A DNA stretch of 64,000 bases from Thereva unica (taxonomy: Eukaryota; Arthropoda; Insecta; Diptera; Therevidae), in NCBI GenBank assembly GCA_949987705.1, contig OX465281.1, forward strand, positions 201,425,112 through 201,489,111, written 5' to 3'. A model generated the notes under the pieces. It saw only the letters and a program-made list of their open reading frames with translations. It had not been told where the DNA came from and made no database searches. Shown here in pieces: positions 22,396-31,599 of this stretch. Position 1 is the first letter of the stretch, and each line of letters opens with the position of its first letter. The position numbers and the translations under genes were made by a program.

Positions 22396-22655
22396 TGTTC
22401 AGTCGTAATATCCTAAAAATAAATAATTAATATCGTAAACAATCTTTGATCAATATACTTACCATGAACAATCTTAAGGAAACCAAGTTTATACTCCACC
22501 GACGTCTTGCAGCTATCATATTCCTGTAAACAAACAAATTTATCACCAAGAAAAACATTCTATATAAAAAACCTACTAACCTGACTACCCTACAGGCAAT
22601 ACAAACTCCATTCCAGCATATTTGGCTCCGCATCCACCAAAACATAAAAAAGAGA
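22396..22655 (+). repeat. 3' LTR of Pao-1, first 260 bases
   Basis: Matches 15024-15283 without visible differences, then is cut by the N run. The remaining roughly 975 bases expected from the 5' LTR are missing from the assembly here. Confidence 0.9.
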
Positions 22656-22855
22656 NNNNNNNNNNNNNNNNNNNNNNNNNNNNNNNNNNNNNNNNNNNNN
22701 NNNNNNNNNNNNNNNNNNNNNNNNNNNNNNNNNNNNNNNNNNNNNNNNNNNNNNNNNNNNNNNNNNNNNNNNNNNNNNNNNNNNNNNNNNNNNNNNNNNN
22801 NNNNNNNNNNNNNNNNNNNNNNNNNNNNNNNNNNNNNNNNNNNNNNNNNNNNNNN
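22656..22855. other. Assembly gap of 200 Ns
   Basis: A run of exactly 200 N characters, probably a conventional-length placeholder. The left side is mid-LTR and the right side is mid-satellite, so the true missing length is unknown. Confidence 0.99.
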
Positions 22856-23945
22856 TCACCACTAATCGCGCCAAAATGGGACAAAATACGACTCAAAACT
22901 GGGAAAAAAGATCTTAAAACTGCGAAAATACTAATTATCACCACTAATCGCACCAAAATGGGACAAAATGCGACTCAAAAACTGGGGGAAAAGATCTTAA
23001 AACTGAAAAAATACTAATTATCACCACTAATCGCACCAAAATGGGACAAAATGCGACTCAAAAACTGGGGAAAAAGATCTTAAAACTGAAAAAATACTAA
23101 TTATCACCACTAATCGCACCAAAATGGGACAAAATGCGACAAAATGCGACTCAAAAACTGGGGAAAAAGATCTTTAAACTGAGAAAATACTAATTATCAC
23201 CACTGATCGCACCAAAATGGGACAAAATGCGACTCAAAAACTGGGGAAAAAGATCTTTAAATTGAGAAAATACTAATTATCACCACTAATCGCACCAAAA
23301 TGGGACAAAATGCGACTCAAAAACTGGGAAAAAAGATCTTAAAACTGCGAAAATACTAATTATCACCACTGATCGCACCAAAATGGGACAAAATGCGACT
23401 CAAAAACTGGGGAAAAGATCTTAAAACTGAAAAAATACTAATTATCACCATTAATCGCACCAAAATGGGACAAAATGCGACTCAAAAACTGGGGAAAAAG
23501 ATCTTAAAACTGCGAAAATACTAATTATCACCACTAATCGCACCAAAATGGGACAAAATGCGACTCAAAAACTGGAAAAAGATCTTTAAACTGAGAAAAT
23601 ACTAATTATCACCACTGATCGCACCAAAATGGGACAAAATGCGACTCAAAAACTGGGAAAAAAGATCTTAAAACTGCGAAAATACTAATTATCACCACTG
23701 ATCGCACCAAAATGGGACAAAATGCGACTCGAAAACTGGGGGAAAAGATCTTAAAACTGAAAAAATACTAATTATCACCATTAATCGCACCAGAATGGGA
23801 CAAAATGCGACTCAAAAACTGGGGAAAAAGATCTTAAAACTGCGAAAATACTAATTATCACCACTAATCGCACCAAAATGGGACTAAATGCGACTAAAAA
23901 ACTGGGGAAAAAGATCTTTAAACTGAGAAAATACTATTTATGACC
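22856..23945. repeat. 83-bp tandem satellite array
   Basis: About 13 head-to-tail copies of an 83-bp unit that begins tcaccactaatcgcaccaaa and includes atgggacaaaatgcgact, agatctt and aatactaatta. Starts at 22856, 22938, 23021 and so on give a period of 82-83. One copy has an internal duplication of gacaaaatgc (near 23126). Copies differ at a few variable sites. The last copy decays at about 23930-23945. The left end is hidden by the gap. Confidence 0.95.
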
Positions 23946-24319
23946 ACTAATTGCAACAATGGGGAAACTACGAAATCATTCTATCTTTGATTCACCTTGA
24001 GATGATGGCAAAAAAGAAACGGTAAACCACAATCACGGTAAATACAAATATTTTCTCACTATTGTAATTTTCGTTAAATGAACAAATCCAAACGGGATGC
24101 CATCAGAGTATTAACGGGGACCTATATCCAGTTGGAATACGGCACGTTTTGAATCCGTTAAATGCACTTTATATTATTATGTATGTGCACTTTATGCACT
24201 TTATATTAACTACGTACACCACGTCAATTAATTAAAGGAAAACGCACCAAAATACACTTGAGACAATGATTTATATTTTTTTTTCACGTGCAAAAGGTAA
24301 TATGCAAAAACTTACCTGA
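23946..24319. other. Spacer between satellite and inverted Pao primer site
   Basis: If the site at 24320-24337 belongs to a minus-strand Pao element, this would be its leader. On that strand the primer site is followed by tcaggtaagttt, which fits a splice-donor consensus. No ORF with a domain. Confidence 0.35.
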
Positions 24320-24337
24320 ATCCGGCTCGAAGGACCA
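24320..24337 (-). promoter_or_regulatory. Orphan tRNA-Tyr-type primer-binding site (Pao fragment, minus strand)
   Basis: The plus strand reads atccggctcgaaggacca, the exact reverse complement of the primer sites of Pao-1 and Pao-2. On the minus strand it is preceded by ...ggaaacataaaa, compatible with an LTR end (CA) and a short spacer. This marks the 5' end of a third BEL/Pao copy whose LTR would extend rightward. No gag-pol follows. Confidence 0.6.
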
Positions 24338-26054
24338 TTTTATGTTTCCGAATGGGGTTTCCGGAATTGAAAAGGGGAATTCAGGAAGAACACACTATCA
24401 CCTTTTAATTCACAATGTGATTTATTTTAATTAATGTCTGATAGTTATTTGGCGGTATATGACGGTGCTTATTTCAAATATAAATAACTGGAATTCCGAC
24501 TGGTTGTGTTTTTGTGATGACGTTCTCTTCTCTGGGCTGGATAAGTGTCGACCGATCCGTAAAATATTCCCTGGGTGTGATAAGACTCGATATCAATATA
24601 ACAGTTGTTTCTGATGATATTGTATTATAGAGCTGATAAAGGTTTCTTTGCCTATGATAGCTGCATTGCCTCTTCTCTCCTTTGCTGGTGGTAGTTTACA
24701 TGGTGTTGGAATTAGAGGGGCGAGATTTAAACACGCGCGTTTTGAATGGACTATTTAGCGTAATGAAATTCTTGTTGATTATGAGTGCTCACGATTTGGT
24801 AGTTGTGTGTCCACTATAAGCGGAAAAAGTGAGTGGAATAGAGGAGGGGCAAGTAGGAGTTCGAATTACCACTTATCTATAATTAAAGATAGCGGTTACG
24901 TAAATACGTATTTTTATTGTTAAATAACAGATTTTTTAAAATCTGAAAAATCTCAGGTGATATTAGGGGGAGGGCGAGGGGGTCAGCCAAAACTCACGAA
25001 ATCTCACCAAGGGGGCGGGAGGGTCGAAAAATCGCAAAAATCGTCTCACGTAACTTATGGACGACCCCTTTCCTGCAAAAATTTGTTGGGCAAAATTTTT
25101 TTTAATGGTGGGGTTTTAATTTTGTCGAAAATCCAGAAAATAAAGAAACGATTTTTGGGCAATTTCGTGCAAATCAAGAAGAAGATAACATAAATCTCGA
25201 TTGTCTATGTGTATGCCGCTTTTTAAGATAGCCACATACATACAAAAAATTGTCAATTGACAACTTGCAAGAAATCGCAAGACCGAAAACCTCCGGCTAA
25301 TTCCTGCACGAGGGGAAGTGAAAATTGCCCCGCCTTTTCTTACATGAGAAAGTAAAGAAACACAAATTGGGCAAGTTCGTGTAAATTCTTGCTCCCGCGG
25401 GATCCCACATTCGAATTCTGGAACAAAGCTATTAACAAAACGTAAAAACATGGCACAACAAGTTTTCCATGTTACGAGTCGTTTTTCCACAAATCCGCAT
25501 TTATAATTTATCCGTTTAAAAATTTTTAAAAGAGTACATTGTTGTGTGTGATATTAATTTAAAAAATTAAATTAAAAAATTAAAAAAGTATTGTGAAAAA
25601 TAAATGTACTGTGTTAGAATCAAAAGGTAAGATGTTTGGAAATGGTTTAGATTATTCTTCATAAAAATAACTAAATACTTTAATTGATGAATGGGTTCTT
25701 AAATTTTTGTTCTACTATACATAAAAGAATTACAGTAGTATTCGTTTATAGCGACCGTGAAGAAGTCATAAATCAACTAGAACGTAATAACCGAATGTCG
25801 TTTTAAGCAAATGAAAAGAAAAGTAAAGTATATGCTTAAAATACAGTGTAGCAAGACTTCAGCTGAAGTCTACATACATTTTATGAACGGTGCTGCATGT
25901 AGACTTTTGTCATGTTATTTTTTGATTATTTTGTATATTTTTTGATGTAGAAGTGACCAGCAAACATTACGATTCGAAAACGATTCGCCAAAAGCGAAAG
26001 CTTGCTTCGATATCTAACTCGTAAACGAATTCAAAGGCAATAGAAGCGGAGCAC
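24338..26054. other. Noncoding stretch, likely holding the LTR of the minus-strand Pao fragment
   Basis: The first several hundred bases may be the LTR belonging to the primer site at 24320-24337, but its outer end could not be found. A G-rich segment at 24957-25030 gives a glycine-rich frame that is not credible as a gene. Nothing else is recognised. Confidence 0.35.
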
Positions 26055-26370
26055 GATATCGAATCGTTTTCTCGATCCGATAACGAATCGCATGATCGTA
26101 TCGATATCAAATCGCTTTCTCACGCCGATAACGAATTGCATTCTCATATAGATATCGAACCGCTTTCTCGAGCCGATAACGAATCGCATTCTCGTATCGA
26201 TATCGAATCGCTTTCTTGTGCCGATAGCGAATCGCATTCTCGTATCGATATCGAATCGCTTTCTCGAGCCGATAACGAATCGCATTCTCGTATCGCTATC
26301 GAATCGCATTCTCGAGCTGATAACGAATCGCATTCTCGAATCGATATCGAATCGCTTTCTCGAACCGATT
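26055..26370. repeat. 24-bp minisatellite (48-bp higher-order unit)
   Basis: About thirteen copies of a 24-mer of the type gatatcgaatcgctttctcg plus four bases, alternating with gataacgaatcgcattctcg plus four bases, giving a 48-bp repeat. Because 24 is a multiple of three, both strands stay open: SLSRADNESHSRIDIE on plus and RFVIGSRKRFDIDTRM on minus. There is no start context or domain, so these are repeat by-products, not genes. Confidence 0.9.
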
Positions 26371-26392
26371 AAAAGTCAAAAGGAGAATAGCG

Positions 26393-26736
26393 CTCCGTAA
26401 TAGATGTTGCTTTGGGCTAAGTAAACACTTCTTAATAAGGAACATATCAAGGAGGACTAAAGTGAAACCATACAGAGCTCTTATAAGGCCAATACTATTG
26501 TATGGATCCGAAACCTGGACATTAAGAAGTAACGAAGAACACCTTCTAGGGTGCTTCGAAAGAAAAATCCTGTAAACTATGTATTGATGAATCAACGAAA
26601 ACGGTATGTGGAGGAGCAGAATTGTATCATTTGTATAAAGATCCAAACATCATAAAAACTATAAAATTTAACAGAATCCGATTAGCAGGACATGTTGAAC
26701 GTAGCAGTGATGACAGCAAAACAAATGATGAACAAG
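26393..26736 (+). pseudogene. Non-LTR retrotransposon fragment (family E), left of Pao-2
   Basis: Broken frames include KVKPYRALIRPILLYGSETW and LRSNEEHLLGCFERKIL, then remnants of a MWRSR and GHVER module. The match resumes at 40520 after the Pao-2 insertion. These are the post-RT C-terminal modules of RTE/jockey-type ORFs. Several stops make it inactive. Confidence 0.75.
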
Positions 26737-27173
26737 TGATGATTTGTCGACCAACGGTCACCCAAAAGTGTAGCAACCAACATCAAGTGTCAGCAGCTCG
26801 TGGCTTCAGTACATCCGGTAATAAGGTAATTTAACCTTTTACTTAAACACAGGCCGGAAACCACCTGCACGCCATCGATCGCCAAGGCCAGGAGTTCAAC
26901 CCCCAACCGGTCACGGGCCAGAATTGATCTGCAGACGCTGCATTAATTTCATTACCTGCAAAATGAAATTATGATGGATCGAACGAGTCGTCCACCACAC
27001 ACCGTCGGAGTCACCGTAAATAATTATATCATAAAATCTATAATAAAGAATAAAGTCTATTTCTCGGTTTAATGTTCTATATTTAATAAACATATTGTTC
27101 GGTTTATGGTTATACATGTAATGAATAAAGTTTATGTTAATTGTTTAATTTGCGTTTATTAGTGTAATAAACA
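26737..27173 (+). repeat. 5' LTR of Pao-2
   Basis: Begins tgatgatttgtcg and ends gtgtaataaaca; 437 bp. It differs from the 3' LTR by tga/tgt at the start, cagtacatcc/cagtgcatcc, cacgcc/cacgtc and cccccaacc/cccctaacc. Several AATAAA/ATAAAG motifs in the last third could be polyadenylation signals. Confidence 0.92.
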
Positions 27174-27175
27174 TT

Positions 27176-27193
27176 TGGTCCTTCGAGCCGGAT
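27176..27193 (+). promoter_or_regulatory. Primer-binding site of Pao-2, tRNA-Tyr type
   Basis: tggtccttcgagccggat lies two bases after the LTR end and is identical to the Pao-1 site. Confidence 0.82.
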
Positions 27194-27869
27194 CTGATTT
27201 GATACATTGTGAAATTCGTTTGTTTTTTGTGTCCCGTTTCATTTAAACACCAGTTAATTCCCGTACACCAAGTTCACCGTGAAGTGTTAAAATTAGATCC
27301 TTGGATTTTATTGATGGTGCGTCAAGTTACTGTGCCTGTAAATTACATAGTGAAGTGAGAATCAGCACCGAGTCGTTTTCACCATATCGACAACCCCAGA
27401 CCACTATATCAGCAGCTCCAGCCATAGCACCAGACCACTCCAGCTATTGTTCACCTAGAAACCGACCAACGACCACAGTTTCAACTCTAATTCATCACCG
27501 AATAGACGACCAGCATCTATACCACCATCCGTATATCGCCCAGTAAGTCAAAAAATTTTAATTTAATCTGAATTTATACCTCAATCCCTCACCCCACGAG
27601 AATACACCCCTACTCTACATTTACCCAGTAATCTGTTTACCTATCGATTATTATTCCCATTCACGACTTAAAAAGCTCATCATCGTCGAGCTCAGGCCGA
27701 GCTCAAGTTACTTAAAATTTACAACTAACTGAAAAGATCACCGTGTCGCAGGTTATCAACCTGTGCACAATTATATGTAAAGACCGAACTGAAAGCGCGA
27801 CGACCTCTGTTATATTGTGCTAAGTTAGCATATTACCCCCCACAATCGTCGAAACATTAAAACAACCAA
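27194..27869 (+). other. Pao-2 leader
   Basis: 676 bases between the primer site and the gag ATG, with only short frames. It is longer than the 69-base Pao-1 leader. Confidence 0.6.
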
Positions 27870-29771
27870 ATGGATCAACTAATAAAGTCCCAAGAATTAT
27901 ATGAGTATGAACTGGAAAGGTTCATGACAAATTTGAGAAAAACTCCGAAAGATAGACGGAAGGAATCCTACTTAAGGAAAAGGGCGGAATTGCTAGATAA
28001 CCTTTGGGCGAGCTGTCAAGCTAAGGACAGGGAAATGCTTGCTCTGTTTCACCCTGAGACTCATGCGAACTTACCCTATTTTCAATTAGATAAATTTAGT
28101 GCTCTTGAAGAAATGTATTTGGAAGCCCACCAGATCATTTCTGAATTTTTACCACAGACCACGGCAACCACTTCGTCAGCGTCAGATGACCAGCGAAATG
28201 TCACAGCATGTACAGCGGTGCATGACTCAAATGAAGTTCCACTACCGCGAATGAAGTTCACGGGGGGATATCAAGATTGGGTCACCTTTAGAGGGATATT
28301 TGAAAGTCTTATTCACAATAATAGAAAGCTATCTAAGGTGCAAAAGCTGCATTATTTGATGGCAAATGTGTGTGGTGAAGCTTTGCAATTAATTAAGCAT
28401 TTACCTACAACAGAAGCCAACTATGCACCAGCGTGGGATTTATTGAAAAAACGATATCAGGATGAGCGCGCCTTAACCACTTTTCACATTCAAGCACTGC
28501 TCTCATTACCGAATCAAAGAACGGAAACAGCAGCTGGACTAAAACGCTTCGTTGACTCAATTAACGAGTCATTAGAAATTTTGAAAAGATTAGAATTAGA
28601 AGTACAATCGTGGGATCCCTTGTTAATCGAAATCTTCACGGAAAAATTATGCAAAGAGACAATAGAACACTGGGAGTTCACCCTTAATCATAGGACTATA
28701 CCATCAAGACGACCTACATTAGTTGAATTTACTGATTTCCTTGAAGCAAGGTTTAAAAGTTTAGAAGCCATCACTAGAACAAGGTGTCAACTCCCTCGCA
28801 AGGAAAGCACTAAAGGGCATATCACTCACGCGTTCACTACATCGGCTTCATCGATGTGTCCAGCATGTAACCATGATCATCGCCTTAGACAATGTACCAA
28901 ATTCCTTGGTATGACGCCGAAAGGGCGATACGAGTTCATAAAAACCAACTCCCGATGTATAAATTGCTTGTCAAAATCCCATGAACTCAATGTGTGTCCT
29001 AATCCGATGAACTGTCAAACATGCGGAAAAAGACACAATTCTCTACTCCATTTTGACCAACCAAAATCACCTAGTAACCGCAACAAAACTAAGAATTTGC
29101 GTCAGCCCCGTCAACATAATCAATACCACAGTCACCATGGTGCTTCTACACAATTAGTGAAGAAATCCACTCAAGAATACGAAGATGGTACTTATCAAGG
29201 CCCATCTCACCCTCACAGTTCGGATTTAGTACAACTAACACCAAATAATGTCCATGAGACGTCATATGTAAAATCCTATCTGACAAACAATAAGCAATTG
29301 CACACAACCCTATTGGCAACGGCATTAATCGATATCGAGACTCACCACGCAGGTAAACAAACCTTGAGAGTGTTAATAGACCCAGGTTCTCAAGTCTCAT
29401 TCATCACCGAGGAGGCTGTCCAACGTTTACGTTTGCGTAAAGAGACGGTTTCCGTAACGGTAAACGGCATAGGCGACTTACAATGTGGAGTGTCTCGTAA
29501 TGCGGTGACTTGTTTAGTTCAATCTCGATCCGACCCATGGTTTAAGCAACATGTGGAAGCTTATGTCTTCCCGAAAGTCAGTGGAATCTTGCCAAGTAAA
29601 CCAATTGACCACCGAGTGCTACCATACCTTAAAAATCTTCCATTGGCCGATCCTAATTATATGAAACCGAGTCAGGTAGATATGCTCGTAGGTGCTGACG
29701 TTTACAGTGACATCATTTTGAATGGGCTCATCAAAGGTCCCAAGGAATATCCAATAGCGTTAAAAACTGCA
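27870..29771 (+). pseudogene. Pao-2 gag and A17 protease, first part of split polyprotein
   Basis: ATG at 27870 opens 634 codons of element sequence before the RTE-like insertion; the frame then stops at 29778-29780 inside the insert. Visible parts: gag with a DUF1759-like region (TGGYQDWVTFRGIFESLIH, about residues 131-149), Cys/His knuckles (about 330-395; CPACNHDHRLRQC and CINCLSKSHELNVC) and aspartic protease LIDPGSQVSF (about 501-510). It is collinear with residues 1-595 or so of the Pao-1 polyprotein but clearly divergent, so the two are different families. This part has no internal stop; the break is only the insertion. Confidence 0.92.
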
Positions 29772-31599
29772 GCGGCGTGATAAAAGGCAGCAGATAAACG
29801 AGCTCGCAGAAAAAGCGGAAAACGCGGCAAACACAGGCAACAGTAAAGTGCTGTACCAAATTACTAAACAGCTCTCGGGAAAGCACTCTACTAAAAAGCA
29901 TGCCGTAAAGAGTGCGGATGGGAGGCTGCTGTGCAGCGACGAGGAGCAACTCCAAAGATGGAGAGATTACTTCTTCGCCGCCCTGAATGGTTCACTTGCA
30001 CAGGAACCTCAGGAAAACAGCAACAATGCACAGCCGATAAGAATCAACACCCGGGCCCCATCCAAGACGGAAATAGTAACAGCAATTCATGCGATGGCCA
30101 ATGGTAAAGCAGCTGGAAAAGATGGCATCCCGCCAGAATTGTTGAAAGCCGATTCAAGCCTCATAGCAGATGCGCTTCAGCCAATCCTGGAAATAGCATG
30201 GAACACCTGTACCTTTCCGGAGGATTGGACGGAAGGTATCATAGTCAAAATACCCAAAAAGGGGGACCTAACAATATGCGACAACTGGAGAGGCATCTGT
30301 CTATTATCTACTGTGGGTAAAATCTTGTCCCACGTTATATTATCAAGGATAAGAGAGGCAGTAGACCGAACGCTTAGAAGGCAGCAGGCCGGATTCAGGA
30401 AGGGCCGCTCATGTATAGACCATATTAACACCTTGAGAATCATAGTGGAGCAGTCTACTGAATTCCGATCCCCCCTTTACCTAGCTTTCGTAGATTATGA
30501 GAAAGCGTTCGACTCGGTTAATAGGAGCTTTATATGGCAGGCATTACGGCGACGTGGACTGCCTGATAAAATAATAGAATTGATAAAAGCCCTTTACAAC
30601 AATTCCAAATGCAGAGTTCTCCATAATGGAAAATTATCCGACAGCTTCGAGGTGAATTCAGGAGTACGACAAGGATGTCTACTTTCGCCATTACTATTTC
30701 TTATAGTAATAAATGACATCCTTGTCGACGCTCTAGATAATAGAACAGGCGGCATACAATGGGGTTTGCTAGACCGCCTTAAGGACCTCGACTACGCGGA
30801 TGATATCTGTTTGCTGGCCCACAGCCATCAGGAGCTAAAAAACATGTTAAACAATTTGGCAACAGAAAGTAGTCTAGCAGGCTTAAGGCTGAATCCGAAC
30901 AAAACCAAAGAAATGCGGATAAATGCAAACACACTTGAACGAACTGCGCTGAATAACCGTGACGTGGAACTGGTAGATAAATTCTGCTACCTCGGTAGCA
31001 TTATTACCGAAAATGGCGGTACAGAAGAAGACGTCAGTTCCAGAATAAATAAAGCACGAGGCGCATATGCATGCCTGTTCCGCATATGGAGATCAACGGA
31101 GATCTCAACTAACACCAAATTGCGGCTGTTCAACTCCAACGTTAAGGCAGTTCTTTTGTACGGTTGCGAAACATGGAAAGTCACCCAATTCATCACAGGG
31201 CGCCTACAAGTCTTCATCAACAGATGCCTGCGTCGTATCCTAAAAATCCGCTGGCCAGATAGAATTTCAAATGAAGAGCTATGGCGCCGTGCCGGCCAAG
31301 AAAGGATAGACGACCAAATCAGGCGAAGGAAATGGAATTGGGTTGGCCACACCTTGCGACGCGATAACGAAAACCTAGCCAAACAGGCCCTTGACTGGAA
31401 CCCGCAAGGATCCCGTCGAGTTGGAAGACCTAGAACAACGTGGAGGAGGACCCTACTAGCAGAGGCCGCAACAACTGGGAGATCCTGGTCAGAGCTGAGA
31501 GCTGTCGCGCAAAACAGAGTTCGCTGGAGGACAACTGTTTCCGCCCTATGTCCCATGAGGGATTAAAGGGGCACAAAGAAGAAGAAGTTAAAAACTGCA
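29759..31599 (+). mobile_element. 5'-truncated RTE-like non-LTR insertion with 13-bp target duplication
   Basis: The 13-mer gttaaaaactgca occurs at 29759-29771 and again at 31587-31599, bounding an 1815-bp insert. The insert ends in aaagaagaagaa, a short (GAA)n tail. Removing one copy of the duplication and the insert rejoins the Pao-2 frame. A variable 3' microsatellite tail, 5' truncation and a duplication of this length are typical of target-primed reverse transcription. Confidence 0.93.
29773..31566 (+). CDS. Reverse transcriptase of RTE-like element, 5'-truncated but open
   Basis: The frame is open from the insertion junction to the stop at 31564-31566 (first Met at 29848). RT motifs in order: CDNWRGICLLSTVGKIL, QAGFRKGRSCIDH, AFVDYEKAFDSVNR, GVRQGCLLSPLLF, DYADDICLLAHS (catalytic YADD at about 30790-30801), LNPNKTKEM. 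The C-terminal module has LLYGCETWKVT, RRRKWNWVGHTLRR and VGRPRTTWRR, and ends near ALCPMRD. The apurinic-type endonuclease expected upstream is missing, so it is dead on arrival although its RT is unbroken. The clade (RTE-like) is judged from motif style only. Confidence 0.88.
   Translation, partial: RRDKRQQINELAEKAENAANTGNSKVLYQITKQLSGKHSTKKHAVKSADGRLLCSDEEQLQRWRDYFFAALNGSLAQEPQENSNNAQPIRINTRAPSKTEIVTAIHAMANGKAAGKDGIPPELLKADSSLIADALQPILEIAWNTCTFPEDWTEGIIVKIPKKGDLTICDNWRGICLLSTVGKILSHVILSRIREAVDRTLRRQQAGFRKGRSCIDHINTLRIIVEQSTEFRSPLYLAFVDYEKAFDSVNRSFIWQALRRRGLPDKIIELIKALYNNSKCRVLHNGKLSDSFEVNSGVRQGCLLSPLLFLIVINDILVDALDNRTGGIQWGLLDRLKDLDYADDICLLAHSHQELKNMLNNLATESSLAGLRLNPNKTKEMRINANTLERTALNNRDVELVDKFCYLGSIITENGGTEEDVSSRINKARGAYACLFRIWRSTEISTNTKLRLFNSNVKAVLLYGCETWKVTQFITGRLQVFINRCLRRILKIRWPDRISNEELWRRAGQERIDDQIRRRKWNWVGHTLRRDNENLAKQALDWNPQGSRRVGRPRTTWRRTLLAEAATTGRSWSELRAVAQNRVRWRTTVSALCPMRD

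Larger units (their letters stand above)
15024..22655 (+). mobile_element. BEL/Pao LTR retrotransposon Pao-1 (3' LTR cut by the assembly gap)
   Basis: Order: 5' LTR (15024-16258), tRNA-Tyr-type primer-binding site (16262-16279), gag-pol ORF (16349-21655), accessory ORF (21771-22271), purine tract ggcccggagga, and the first 260 bases of the 3' LTR (22396-22655), then Ns. The two LTR copies look identical by eye over the shared 260 bp. With the unbroken 1768-codon ORF, this indicates a recent insertion that may still be able to move. The right target duplication is hidden by the gap. Confidence 0.93.

Noticed and set aside
22585..23017. ORFs running across the N gap
   Set aside because: They consist largely of unknown residues and satellite sequence; they exist only because N codons are not read as stops.
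22856..23945. Possible CRISPR array
   Set aside because: The 83-bp units are contiguous without unique spacers, and the context is eukaryotic.
24957..25193. Glycine-rich 78-residue ORF
   Set aside because: Follows a G-rich noncoding repeat; no homology pattern and no coding context.
26031..26400. Repeat protein genes on either strand
   Set aside because: Both frames come from a 24-bp minisatellite; no start context, promoter or flanking coding sequence.
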